A stretch of DNA of 64,000 bases from positions 314,501 through 378,500 of the forward strand of contig RPFO01000097.1 in NCBI GenBank assembly GCA_009746045.1, in the 5' to 3' direction. Each line of letters opens with the position of its first letter. Positions within the stretch are counted from its first letter, which is position 1. The stretch comes from Mesostigma viride (lineage: Eukaryota; Streptophyta; Mesostigmatophyceae; Mesostigmatales; Mesostigmataceae). The position numbers and the translations under genes were made by a program. The notes under the pieces were generated by a model. It saw only the letters and a program-made list of their open reading frames with translations, did no database searches and was not told the DNA's origin. Positions 19,901 through 34,900 of the stretch are shown here, in pieces.

Positions 19901-22900
19901 TGACAGAGGCGAAAGCGGATGTGCCCCGGAACTCGGCCTTGGCGCGCGGCGCCATTACGCCGCCGTCGTCGCCAAGGAAGCGGCGAGCGAGGCCAAAGTC
20001 GATGATGAAGGCCTTGCCGGTCCGGTTGCCGTACGGCAGCACAAAGTTTGACTGGGGGGCGGGGGGGGGGGGGGGGGGGGGGGGAATTGAGAACCGTGCG
20101 TGAGGAACGACAAGCATACGCAATAGAGGGAAGGACGCACAAGTCAGCACAAAGAGGCGCGTTTGTCAGCATAAGGTTGGGATGGGGGTCCCGTTGCCCA
20201 CCAGGGAAGGCAACAAAGATGTGCGATCCAGGAACGCAGTAAATCAAATGCCATCGCGGAACCAAGTGATCCAAATGCAGTCAACGAATGAAGTAAATCA
20301 ACAAGAAGACGCAATAGGGGGAGGAAGACGACAAGAATCAGTGCAGTAGGGGAGCACAAAGTTGGGCTGGGCGCAATTCATAATTTCAGAACTGTCAATG
20401 AGGAAAGGAAATGCACTCAGGGGGAGCAAACGCGCGTCAGCGCATGTACAGGGGCAGAAAGCCAGATCACCGGTCCTTTCGGGATCTGTTAGGCCCCTAA
20501 TGGATCTGATAGGCCCCTAATAGATCTAATAGGCCCCTAATAGATCTGATAGGCCCCTTGTGGATCTGATAGGCCCCTAATGGATCCACCAGGGTTCCAA
20601 AAGCAAAGGCAAGGGCAAGGGCATCAGGAATAGCAAGCTGTTTGTCATCTGGAACAGCAAGCTGTTTGTCATCAGGAATAGCAAGCTGTTCGTCATCAGG
20701 AATAGCAAGCTGTTTGTCATCAGGAATAGCAAGCTGTTTGTCATCTGGAATAGCAAGCTGTTCGTCTTCAGGAATAGCAAGCTGTTTGTCATCAGGAATA
20801 GCAAGCTGTTCGTCATCAGGAATAGCAAGCTGTTCGTCATCAGGAATAGCAAGCTGTTTGTCATCAGGAATAGCAACCTGTCTGTCACCGCAAGTACGCC
20901 AGCACATAGCTGAACGTGGGCTTTAGTAACAGCTGTCCATCACAACAGGCAAGCACACACATCCCTCAGGGAAAGAGCCCCACCGCACACTGGCAAAATG
21001 ACCTCTTTTCCTTCCCATACGCCATCAGCGCAGCAGAAATGAAAACGCGGGCGCAGACCAAGGAGGCACATGCAACACGGAATGGCAGTAAACGCGATCC
21101 CAACGAGGGCTTTAAGGCATAAGGGTGAGCAAGGGCATACGGGTGAGCAAGGGCATGAGGGTGAGCAAGGGCATGAGGGTGAGCAAGGGCATGAGGGTGA
21201 GCAAGGGCATACGGGTGAGCAAGGGCATGAGGGTGAGCAAGGGCATGAGGGTGAGCAAGGGCATGAGGGTGAGCAAGGGCATGAGGGTGAGCAAGGGCAT
21301 ACAGGTGAGCAAGGGCATGAGGGTGAGCAAGGGCATACGGGTGAGCAAGGGCATGAGGGTGAGCAAGGGCATGAGGGTGAGCAAGGGCATACGGGTGAGC
21401 AAGGGCATGAGGGTGAGCAAGGGCATACGGGTGAGCAAGGGCATGAGGGTGAGCAAGGGCATGAGGGTGAGCAAGGGCATGAGGGTGAGCAAGGGCATGA
21501 GGGTGAGCAAGGGCATGAGGGTGAGCAAGGGCATGAGGGTGAGCAAGGGCATACGGGTGAGCAAGGGCATGAGGGTGAGCAAGGGCATGAGGGTGAGCAA
21601 GGGCATACGGGTGAGCAAGGGCATGAGGGTGAGCAAGGGCATGAGGGTGAGCAAGGGCATGAGGGTGAGCAAGGGCATGAGGGTGAGCAAGGGCATGAGG
21701 GTGAGCAAGGGCATAAGGGTGAGCGCCGCCTTGAGCAGGGAAGTGGAGTATTGGGGACTGTGAAAAAAAAAATTAATAGCGTCACAGACAAGCACGTGCT
21801 GCTCCTATCTCTAAAACTGCATCCATCCCTACTCCTCACCGGCTTGACGTCACGGTGCACAAACCCCAGCTGGTGCACGCTCCTGATGGCTGCCAGCATC
21901 TGTCACGACAAGGGACCCGTGGTTTTAAATAATATAATGACAATGTAATGATGGTAGTAGTAATGTTATTTCAAGGATGGCATCACGATATTTCAACGAT
22001 GGCATCACGATGATTGTGACGACAATAAAACGGTCGGGACATACGTCAGATATACGGCAGGGACAAAAACCAGGGTACAGGCACACGCATAGGAGGGCAC
22101 CCATAAAATTAAGCATTATGTAAATATGTGCTAGTAAACTGGACAGGTCAAGACCTCCCTAGCAGGTTCAGGCCAATCCATAAAGCAGCACGTAACTCTC
22201 GCTTCCCTGGCATGTTACCGAAAACCACCAGGGGCTGTCTTGCAAAGTGGAAGTGGCCTGAACCCAGAGGGCAAGGTGGAACCTCCTTGTGCAGCAAGAG
22301 TCCACAACAGTGCTCCCTGCAATGCACGCTACATGAGATCTGAATCATCTCGAAACGACATTCAGCATGGCTTCACATGTTCCAAAAAGTGCAGAGCGCG
22401 CTGCAAACAGACACAGTTTTTCCATCATGAACCCATCCAGCCGCCCAACTGGCTTATTCCATCATGAACCCATCCAGCCGCCCAACTGGCTTATTCCATC
22501 ATGAACCCATCACTGGCTTATTCCATCATGAACCCATCCAGCCACCCAACTGGCTTATTCCATCATGAACCCATCACTGGCTTATTCCATCATGAACCCA
22601 TCCAGCCGCCCAACTGGCTTATTCCATCATGAACCCATCCAGCCACCCAACTGGCTTATTCCATCATGAACCCATCCAGCCGCCCAACTGGCTTATTCCA
22701 TCATGAACCCATCCAGCCACCCAACTGGCTTATTCCATCATGAACCCATCCAGCCACCCAACTGGCTTATTCCATCATGAACCCATCCAGCCACCCAACT
22801 GGCTTATTCCATCATGAACCCATCCAGCCACCCAACTGGCTTATTCCATCATGAACCCATCACTGGCTTATTCCATCATGAACCCATCCAGCCACCCAAC

Positions 22901-25900
22901 TGGCTTATTCCATCATGAACCCATCCAGCCGCCCAACTGGCTTATTCCATCATGAACCCATCCAGCCGCCCAACTGGCTTATTCCATCATGAACCCATCC
23001 AGCCACCCAACTGGCTTATTCCATCATGAACCCATCCAGCCGCACAACTGGCTTATTCCATCATGAACCCATCACTGGCTTGTTCCATCATGAACCCATC
23101 CAGCCACCCAACTGGCTTATTCCATCATGAACCCATCCAGCCGCCCAACTGGCTTATTCCATCATGAACCCATCCAGCCACCCAACTGGCTTATTCCATC
23201 ATGAACCCATCCAGCCACCCAACTGGCTTATTCCATCATGAACCCATCCAGCCACCCAACTGGCTTATTCCATCATGAACCCATCCAGCCACCCAACTGG
23301 CTTATTCCATCATGAACCCATCCAGCCGCCCAACTGGCTTATTCCATCATGAACCCATCCAGCCACCCAACTGGCTTATTCCATCATGAACCCATCACTG
23401 GCTTATTCCATCATGAACCCATCCAGCCACCCAACTGGCTTATTCCATCATGAACCCATCCAGCCACCCAACTGGCTTATTCCATCATGAACCCATCCAG
23501 CCACCCAACTGGCTTATTCCATCATGAACCCATCCAGCCACCCAACTGGCTTATTCCATCATGAACCCATCCAGCCACCCAACTGGCTTATTCCATCATG
23601 AACCCATCCAGCCGCCCAACTGGCTTATTCCATCATGAACCCATCCAGCCACCCAACTGGCTTATTCCATCATGAACCCATCACTGGCTTATTCCATCAT
23701 GAACCCATCCAGCCGCCCAACTGGCTTATTCCATCATGAACCCATCCAGCCGCCCAACTGGCTTATTCCATCATGAACCCATCCAGCCGCCCAACTGGCT
23801 TATTCCATCATGAACCCATCCAGCCGCCCAACTGGCTTATTCCATCATGAACCCATCCAGCCACCCAACTGGCTTATTCCATCATGAACCCATCACTGGC
23901 TTATTCCATCATGAACCCATCCAGCCACCCAACTGGCTTATTCCATCATGAACCCATCCAGCCACCCAACTGGCTTATTCCATCATGAACCCATCACTGG
24001 CTTATTCCATCATGAACCCATCCAGCCACCCAACTGGCTTATTCCATCATGAACCCATCCAGCCGCCCAACTGGCTTATTCCATCATGAACCCATCCAGC
24101 CACCCAACTGGCTTATTCCATCATGAACCCATCCAGCCACCCAACTGGCTTATTCCATCATGAACCCATCCAGCCGCCCAACTGGCTTATTCCATCATGA
24201 ACCCATCCAGCCACCCAACTGGCTTATTCCATCATGAACCCATCCAGCCACCCAACTGGCTTATTCCATCATGAACCCATCACTGGCTTATTCCATCATG
24301 AACCCATCCAGCCACCCAACTGGCTTATTCCATCATGAACCCATCACTGGCTTATTCCATCATGAACCCATCCAGCCACCCAACTGGCTTATTCCATCAT
24401 GAACCCATCCAGCCGCCCAACTGGCTTATTCCATCATGAACCCATCCAGCCACCCAACTGGCTTATTCCATCATGAACCCATCCAGCCGCCCAACTGGCT
24501 TATTCCATCATGAACCCATCCAGCCACCCAACTGGCTTATTCCATCATGAACCCATCCAGCCACCCAACTGGTTTATTCCATCATGAACCCATCCAGCCA
24601 CCCAACTGGCTTATTCCATCATGAACCCATCCAGCCACCCAACTGGCTTATTCCATCATGAACCCATCACTGGCTTATTCCATCATGAACCCATCCAGCC
24701 ACCCAACTGGCTTATTCCATCATGAACCCATCCAGCCACCCAACTGGCTTATACCATCATGAACCCATCACTGGCTTATTCCATCATGAACCCATCCAGC
24801 CGCCCAACTGGCTTATTCCATCATGAACCCATCCAGCCACACAACTGGCTTATTCCATCATGAACCCATCACTGGCTTATTCCATCATGAACCCATCCAG
24901 CCGCCCAACTGGCTTATTCCATCATGAACCCATCCAGCCACCCAACTGGCTTATTCCATCATGAACCCATCCAGCCGCCCAACTGGCTTATTCCATCATG
25001 AACCCATCCAGCCACCCAACTGGCTTATTCCATCATGAACCCATCCAGCCACCCAACTGGCTTATTCCATCATGAACCCATCCAGCCACCCAACTGGCTT
25101 ATTCCATCATGAACCCATCCAGCCACCCAACTGGCTTATTCCATCATGAACCCATCCAGCCACCCAACTGGCTTATTCCATCATGAACCCATCCAGCCAC
25201 CCAACTGGCTTATTCCATCATGAACCCATCCAGCCACCCAACTGGCTTATTCCATCATGAACCCATCCAGCCGCCCAACTGGCTTATTCCATCATGAACC
25301 CATCCAGCCACCCAACTGGCTTATTCCATCATGAACCCATCACTGGCTTATTCCATCATGAACCCATCCAGCCACCCAACTGGCTTATTCCATCATGAAC
25401 CCATCCAGCCACCCAACTGGCTTATTCCATCATGAACCCATCACTGGCTTATTCCATCATGAACCCATCCAGCCGCCCAACTGGCTTATTCCATCATGAA
25501 CCCATCCAGCCACACAACTGGCTTATTCCATCATGAACCCATCACTGGCTTATTCCATCATGAACCCATCCAGCCGCCCAACTGGCTTATTCCATCATGA
25601 ACCCATCCAGCCACCCAACTGGCTTATTCCATCATGAACCCATCCAGCCACCCAACTGGCTTATTCCATCATGAACCCATCCAGCCGCCCAACTGGCTTA
25701 TTCCATCATGAACCCATCCAGCCACCCAACTGGCTTATTCCATCATGAACCCATCCAGCCGCCCAACTGGCTTATTCCATCATGAACCCATCCAGCCACC
25801 CAACTGGCTGATTCCATCATGAACCCATCCAGCCACCCAACTGGCTTATTCCATCATGAACCCATCCAGCCGCCCAACTGGCTTATTCCATCATGAACCC

Positions 25901-28900
25901 ATCCAGCCACCCAACTGGCTTATTCCATCATGAACCCATCCAGCGGCCCAACTGGCTTATTCCATCATGAACCCATCCAGCCGCCCAACTGGCTTATTCC
26001 ATCATGAACCCATCCAGCCACCCAACTGGCTTATTCCATCATGAACCCATCCAGCCACCCAACTGGCTTATTCCATCATGAACCCATCCAGCCGCCCAAC
26101 TGGCTTATTCCATCATGAACCCATCCAGCCACCCAACTGGCTTATTCCATCATGAACCCATCCAGCCACCCAACTGGCTTATTCCATCATGAACCCATCA
26201 CTGGCTTATTCCATCATCCAGCCACCCAACTGGCTTATTCCATCATGAACCCATCCAGCCACCCAACTGGCTTATTCCATCATGAACCCATCCAGCCGCC
26301 CAACTGGCTTATTCCATCATGAACCCATCCAGCCACCCAACTGGCTTATTCCATCATGAACCCATCCAGCCACCCAACTGGCTTATTCCATCATGAACCC
26401 ATCCAGCCGCCCAACTGGCTTATTCCATCATGAACCCATCCAGCCACCCAACTGGCTTATTCCATCATGAACCCATCCAGCCACCCAACTGGCTTATTCC
26501 ATCATGAACCCATCACTGGCTTATTCCATCATGAACCCATCCAGCCACCCAACTGGCTTATTCCATCATGAACCCATCCAGCCGCCCAACTGGCTTATTC
26601 CATCATAAACCCATCCAGCCACCCAACTGGTTTATTCCATCATGAACCCATCCAGCCGCCCAACTGGTTTATTCCATCATGAACCCACCCAACTGGCTTA
26701 TTCCATCATGAACCCATCCAGCCACCCAACTGGCTTATTCCATCATGAACCCATCCAGCCACCCAACTGGCTTATTCCATCATGAACCCATCCAGCCGCC
26801 CAACTGGCTTATTCCATCATGAACCCATCCAGCCACCCAACTGGCTTATTCCATCATGAACCCATCCAGCCGCCCAACTGGCTTATTCCATCATGAACCC
26901 ATCCAGCCACCCAACTGGTTTATTCCATCATAAACCCATCCAGCCACCCAACTGGTTTATTCCATCATGAACCCATCCAGCCACCCAACTGGCTTATTCC
27001 ATCATGAACCCATCCAGCCACCCAACTGGCTTATTCCATCATGAACCCATCCAGCCACCCAACTGGCTTATTCCATCATGAACCCATCCAGCCGCCCAAC
27101 TGGCTTATTCCATCATGAACCCATCCAACCACCCAACTGGCTTATTCCATCATGAACCCATCCAGCCGCCCAACTGGCTTATTCCATCATGAACCCATCA
27201 CTGGCTTATTCCATCATGAACCCATCACTGGCTTATTCCATCATGAACCCATCCAGCCACCCAACTGGCTTATTCCATCATGAACCCACCCAACTGGCTT
27301 ATTCCATCATGAACCCATCCAGCCACCCAACTGGCTTATTCCATCATGAACCCATCCAGCCACCCAACTGGCTTATTCCATCATGAACCCATCCAGCCGC
27401 CCAACTGGCTTATTCCATCATGAACCCATCACTGGCTTATTCCATCATGAACCCATCCAGCCACCCAACTGGCTTATTCCATCATGAACCCATCCAGCCA
27501 CCCAACTGGCTTATTCCATCATGAAACCATCCAGCCACCCAACTGGCTTATTCCATCATGAACCCATCCGGCCACCCAACTGGCTTATTCCATCATGAAC
27601 CCATCCAGCCACCCAACTGGCTTATTCCATCATGAACCCATCCAGCCACCCAACTGGCTTATTCCATCATGAACCCATCACTGGCTTATTCCATCATCCA
27701 GCCACCCAACTGGCTTATTCCATCATGAACCCATCCAGCCACCCAACTGGCTTATTCCATCATGAACCCATCCAGCCGCCCAACTGGCTTATTCCATCAT
27801 GAACCCATCCAGCCACCCAACTGGCTTATTCCATCATGAACCCATCCGGCCACCCAACTGGCTTATTCCATCATGAACCCATCACTGGCTTATTCCATCA
27901 TGAACCCATCCAGCCACCCAACTGGCTTATTCCATCATGAACCCATCCAGCCACCCAACTGGCTTATTCCATCATGAACCCATCACTGGCTTATTCCATC
28001 ATGAACCCATCCAGCCGCCCAACTGGCTTATTCCATCATGAACCCATCCAGCCACACAACTGGCTTATTCCATCATGAACCCATCACTGGCTTATTCCAT
28101 CATGAACCCATCCAGCCGCCCAACTGGCTTATTCCATCATGAACCCATCCAGCCACCCAACTGGCTTATTCCATCATGAACCCATCCAGCCGCCCAACTG
28201 GCTTATTCCATCATGAACCCATCCAGCCACCCAACTGGCTTATTCCATCATGAACCCATCCAGCCACCCAACTGGCTTATTCCATCATGAACCCATCCAG
28301 CCACCCAACTGGCTTATTCCATCATGAACCCATCCAGCCACCCAACTGGCTTATTCCATCATGAACCCATCCAGCCACCCAACTGGCTTATTCCATCATG
28401 AACCCATCCAGCCACCCAACTGGCTTATTCCATCATGAACCCATCCAGCCACCCAACTGGCTTATTCCATCATGAACCCATCCAGCCGCCCAACTGGCTT
28501 ATTCCATCATGAACCCATCCAGCCACCCAACTGGCTTATTCCATCATGAACCCATCACTGGCTTATTCCATCATGAACCCATCCAGCCACCCAACTGGCT
28601 TATTCCATCATGAACCCATCCAGCCACCCAACTGGCTTATTCCATCATGAACCCATCACTGGCTTATTCCATCATGAACCCATCCAGCCGCCCAACTGGC
28701 TTATTCCATCATGAACCCATCCAGCCACACAACTGGCTTATTCCATCATGAACCCATCACTGGCTTATTCCATCATGAACCCATCCAGCCGCCCAACTGG
28801 CTTATTCCATCATGAACCCATCCAGCCACCCAACTGGCTTATTCCATCATGAACCCATCCAGCCACCCAACTGGCTTATTCCATCATGAACCCATCCAGC

Positions 28901-31900
28901 CGCCCAACTGGCTTATTCCATCATGAACCCATCCAGCCACCCAACTGGCTTATTCCATCATGAACCCATCCAGCCGCCCAACTGGCTTATTCCATCATGA
29001 ACCCATCCAGCCACCCAACTGGCTGATTCCATCATGAACCCATCCAGCCACCCAACTGGCTTATTCCATCATGAACCCATCCAGCCGCCCAACTGGCTTA
29101 TTCCATCATGAACCCATCCAGCCACCCAACTGGCTTATTCCATCATGAACCCATCCAGCCGCCCAACTGGCTTATTCCATCATGAACCCATCCAGCCGCC
29201 CAACTGGCTTATTCCATCATGAACCCATCCAGCCACCCAACTGGCTTATTCCATCATGAACCCATCCAGCCACCCAACTGGCTTATTCCATCATGAACCC
29301 ATCCAGCCGCCCAACTGGCTTATTCCATCATGAACCCATCCAGCCACCCAACTGGCTTATTCCATCATGAACCCATCCAGCCACCCAACTGGCTTATTCC
29401 ATCATGAACCCATCACTGGCTTATTCCATCATCCAGCCACCCAACTGGCTTATTCCATCATGAACCCATCCAGCCACCCAACTGGCTTATTCCATCATGA
29501 ACCCATCCAGCCGCCCAACTGGCTTATTCCATCATGAACCCATCCAGCCACCCAACTGGCTTATTCCATCATGAACCCATCCAGCCACCCAACTGGCTTA
29601 TTCCATCATGAACCCATCCAGCCGCCCAACTGGCTTATTCCATCATGAACCCATCCAGCCACCCAACTGGCTTATTCCATCATGAACCCATCCAGCCACC
29701 CAACTGGCTTATTCCATCATGAACCCATCACTGGCTTATTCCATCATGAACCCATCCAGCCACCCAACTGGCTTATTCCATCATGAACCCATCCAGCCGC
29801 CCAACTGGCTTATTCCATCATAAACCCATCCAGCCACCCAACTGGTTTATTCCATCATGAACCCATCCAGCCGCCCAACTGGTTTATTCCATCATGAACC
29901 CACCCAACTGGCTTATTCCATCATGAACCCATCCAGCCACCCAACTGGCTTATTCCATCATGAACCCATCCAGCCACCCAACTGGCTTATTCCATCATGA
30001 ACCCATCCAGCCGCCCAACTGGCTTATTCCATCATGAACCCATCCAGCCACCCAACTGGCTTATTCCATCATGAACCCATCCAGCCGCCCAACTGGCTTA
30101 TTCCATCATGAACCCATCCAGCCACCCAACTGGTTTATTCCATCATAAACCCATCCAGCCACCCAACTGGTTTATTCCATCATGAACCCATCCAGCCACC
30201 CAACTGGCTTATTCCATCATGAACCCATCCAGCCACCCAACTGGCTTATTCCATCATGAACCCATCCAGCCACCCAACTGGCTTATTCCATCATGAACCC
30301 ATCCAGCCGCCCAACTGGCTTATTCCATCATGAACCCATCCAACCACCCAACTGGCTTATTCCATCATGAACCCATCCAGCCACCCAACTGGCTTATTCC
30401 ATCATGAACCCATCACTGGCTTATTCCATCATGAACCCATCACTGGCTTATTCCATCATGAACCCATCCAGCCACCCAACTGGCTTATTCCATCATGAAC
30501 CCACCCAACTGGCTTATTCCATCATGAACCCATCCAGCCACCCAACTGGCTTATTCCATCATGAACCCATCCAGCCACCCAACTGGCTTATTCCATCATG
30601 AACCCATCCAGCCGCCCAACTGGCTTATTCCATCATGAACCCATCACTGGCTTATTCCATCATGAACCCATCCAGCCACCCAACTGGCTTATTCCATCAT
30701 GAACCCATCCAGCCACCCAACTGGCTTATTCCATCATGAAACCATCCAGCCACCCAACTGGCTTATTCCATCATGAACCCATCCGGCCACCCAACTGGCT
30801 TATTCCATCATGAACCCATCCAGCCACCCAACTGGCTTATTCCATCATGAACCCATCCAGCCACCCAACTGGCTTATTCCATCATGAACCCATCACTGGC
30901 TTATTCCATCATCCAGCCACCCAACTGGCTTATTCCATCATGAACCCATCCAGCCACCCAACTGGCTTATTCCATCATGAACCCATCCAGCCGCCCAACT
31001 GGCTTATTCCATCATGAACCCATCCAGCCACCCAACTGGCTTATTCCATCATGAACCCATCCGGCCGACCACCGACCGTGATCCACCCACCAGAGGCAGC
31101 ACACCATCCACACAGCCACCTACCTGCTGGCAAAATCCCCTCGTAAGGACAAGCGTTGGGCGTAAATGGGTTCTTGGGTGGCTTACATTAAACGTAAATT
31201 CAATGCAGAATGGGCGGACAAACATTCAAGTCGACGTAAATTACACTTAATGTACGTGTGGACTTAACCTTCAATTTTAAGCAATTTTAATACTTAAATT
31301 AGGACTTCAATAAATGACAAGACGTGTACTGTATGGTGACAGCTATGGTGACTGAGGGTCGGCCTGTCACCATGGGCACGATCGACCACAGGCGACTTAC
31401 GTAGGCCAGGCGGTGCGGGACGTCTGGCCGCCTGGCTTTTCAGACTTCCAGTCGTGCACGTAACCGCGATGCGGCTCCCGCATGCGCACACCACGCGTTT
31501 AAGTTACGCGTTTATGTCCTATTTACGACATAAATATCATACGTAAATTCAGCGTCCTTGTTTTGTTGGACTTGGAATTAAGCCTAATTTAAGACTTAAA
31601 TTTAAGTCTTGACTTAACTTACCCATTTACACCCAACGCTGGTAAGGACCACGGTTTATAATTCAGCCAACTATGCAGCCACCCACCAATTGGCAAAGGC
31701 TTAAGGCGGCGATCCAACGTCTTTGACCTCCCCTTCAACCTCCTTAGCATCCTCTTGAACCCCTTCAACCATCTACACAACTACTGATACCACGCATACG
31801 ACATAAACAACTACCACCTATATAATTACCTAAACCGCTACCACTCATCTAACACCTAAACTACTACCACCCATCTAACAATCTAAACAACTACCACTCA

Positions 31901-34900
31901 TCCGCTGGCTGAATCCCTTATGGGAATTTGGGCTTCAGATGCCTATATGTTTGGTGTTGCACACCCTCTCCACACAGCCCCCCACGGAGGCAGCCTACTA
32001 CCTCTTACATTTTCCCGCTGTCATGTTTTGGGGCGTAGCGTCGAACCTGAAACTACCCAGCAGCCAACCTGCCGGCTTATGCGTGTGGCCATCCCCCAAA
32101 TATTGTCTTTTTGGAGGGGAACAGTTGAGGGGACCGCCGCCCACCTAGCGTCCCCCTCCCTCTTGCGTATCCCCATCCCCTCTCATGCACGTCTTGCAGA
32201 GCTTGTAGGCCCTTCACCTATTGAACACACCTGCCGCCCCACGCACACGCTAGTGCCCACTAGTAATAAACTCAAACCCACGAGTAATAAACTCGGACCT
32301 TTACACTACCCATCAACGGCCACCCTACCTGCCGCCCCACACGCGCCGTCGTGCCCAAGGACAAGCGCTGCCCCTTCACGCGGCGCCGCAGGTTGGACAC
32401 ACTGTCCCCTTGCAGCTCCATCAGCAGCACCGCGCGGCCCTCGTGGCTGTCCTCCTTGATAAAGCGGCACACGTGCGGCGAGTCTGGGATGTATGTGTGT
32501 GTGTTTGATGGTGGTGGAAGGGTGGAAGTGTAGGATTAGGGGGGGGAGTTTTGCTCATGAAGGCAAGGCGGGTTGGGTGGCAGAGCGGACAATTTTGTCA
32601 AGCCCGGGCATAGCCAGGGACGGGAAAGCAGTACACATGTGGCAACTCTCCAGTTTGCTTTGACAACTGACTGCCATCCTAGTCAAGGCGCTTTGCAGTG
32701 ATGCGCAAGTTTGCTGCCGTAAGCTTGAGAGTGGTAGCGTATGGTCAGGGAAACCCGTTCTACAAAGGGAAAGGGGGCGAGGATTGCCACGCGAGTGCCG
32801 TGGGTATTGAGGGGGGGGGGGGGTCATACGAACGTGGCGGTGGGGAGGACCATACAATCAGCTCAAATACGTTCCATCTCCTGTTCGGTAGTAGCGACGA
32901 TGTTCGAGAAAAGGACTGTTGCATGTGTGGACGCGCAACAAAGGGGACAAAAGAGGGGGAGGGGGCCGACGCGCGGGCCCTCAAAAGGGGAGGAGAAGGT
33001 CGACCCGCACGCCCTCCCCCTTCTGTACTTTTCCACAAACCTGCTTGTTCATCACCCACCCACAAACAAACACCCACGAATCGACAAACCCCCTCCGTTT
33101 GTCCCCCTCACTCCCCATGATGGGTGCGCCGCACATGGGACTTGTATGCTACCAACCACTCACAGCGCCTCGCCTGCCCCCCCCCCCCCCACACACACAC
33201 ACAAACAAAACCCCTCCGACGCGCAGTTCCTCGCCTCCTGTACCTTGCAGCGCGCGCAGCACCTCGGCCTCGTGCCGCAGCACCTGCTCGTGCTTCTCTA
33301 TCTTGGCCGCCACCTGTGTGCGCGCCTCCTTGTCGTGCGTTCGGTAGATCTCGCCTGGACGCCCGGCACAGCCACCATATCATCATAATAACAATAGTAA
33401 TAACAATAACAACGATTATGATATGATGACGTTCGTGGTATTCATTATAGTTACTTGTGGTGGCATCGTTTCATGGGCGTGGCCCAATATGTATTGTAGT
33501 CACTCAAGTAGGTTATAATAGTGGACGCCCAGTGCCATCGCACCGTGATAACAATAATTATTGTATAACAATTATTATTAAACATCAATCATTATTGTAT
33601 AACAATGATTATTGTTATTAGTAGTAGTAGTAGCAGTATGGTGGCCCAGTTCATTATTAACGTGGCACCAACAGTTGTGCATAGTGGACCCATAGACCAG
33701 TAGTGTTTTGTCGTCCCAATAAGGAAAACTCGTATTTCAGGACACGTTCCCACAAGATCATGTTCATCCGCAGCCCAACCAAGCAAATGATGCGGAACGT
33801 TGGTCGGATGAGGACGCGATATTTCCCACAACGCGACGAATGAGGCGGCAACGTGGCGCACAACGCAACGAGCAAAGAGCAACGAGCAACGAGCAACGAG
33901 CGGCGAAACCGTTGGCCACAGCAGGCCAGACAATGCATGCAGCGGTCGACACAGGCAAGAGGGAGCAGGGGCAAGCGGTTAAGGAAACATCGGCACATGA
34001 TGACATATCCGCACATGAGGGAAGAGGGGCTTAACCCATGAGGGGCTTGGGCACAGGTAGGGCCCACTAGGCTACATCGCTAGGTCATCGGGTCACAACG
34101 CGAGTTGTCCCGGTAGGGCCTGCAACTAGAGTAGGCCACTAGGTGTGACCGTAGGTCACTGTGCTAGGGCATCGTACCAGGTCCATGAGTCCTAATGCTA
34201 GGTCACACTACTAGAGCACCGTAGCCGGTTACTGCCAGGCCACCACCCCCCAACCCCAGATGACTATAATGCTAGGTCACACTACTAGAGCACCGTAGCC
34301 GGTTACTGCCAGGCCACCACCCCCCAACCCCAGATGACTATAATGCTAGGTCACACTACTAGAGCACCGTAGCAGGTTACTGCCAGGCCACCACCCTGCA
34401 ACACCAGACTAGTATCATTCCAGGTCATAGTACTCAACCCGTTGCAGGTTAACTGCAAGGCCACTGGGTTCCAAGACTACGTGTCGTGATACTAGGTCAT
34501 AGTAATAAGCACGATAGCAACCCGCGCCACTGGGTCACAACAATAGGTCACTCGAACACTAAGCCATACACCTGAGCAGAGCACAGGTGACAGTTAAACG
34601 GATGCCACTAAAGAGAAGGCGGGCAGCAACCTAAGATCGGGATACACGCATACACATGAACACCAGGCGCAGAAACGCGGACCTGCCTGAAAGTCCCTTG
34701 CCATCGGCAGGTTCCCTCTAGGAAGTTAGCCCATAATTGCAAAAAAAAAAATCATCGGCTGATCTGCGTTTCCAACGTACGCTCGGGCACGGCATGCAGC
34801 ACTAGCCCTTTAAACATGGCATTGGAAGCTTGCATTAAAGAGCTACATGGTACTAATGAAGACGTGGCGGACGGTGACAGAGCATGCTTGTTGCAACAGC

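Noticed and set aside
20497..21899. Repetitive proteins on both strands (PDDKQLAI and GEQGHE types)
   Set aside because: 24-bp and 18-bp minisatellites have periods divisible by three, so frames stay open; they lie inside kinase introns.
27189..30601. Two identical 65-codon frames
   Set aside because: Chance open frames in the minisatellite; their identity only reflects the 3,215-bp higher-order repeat.
22421..31066. CRISPR-like array
   Set aside because: No distinct spacers: units follow each other directly with point variants, and the surroundings are a eukaryotic intron.
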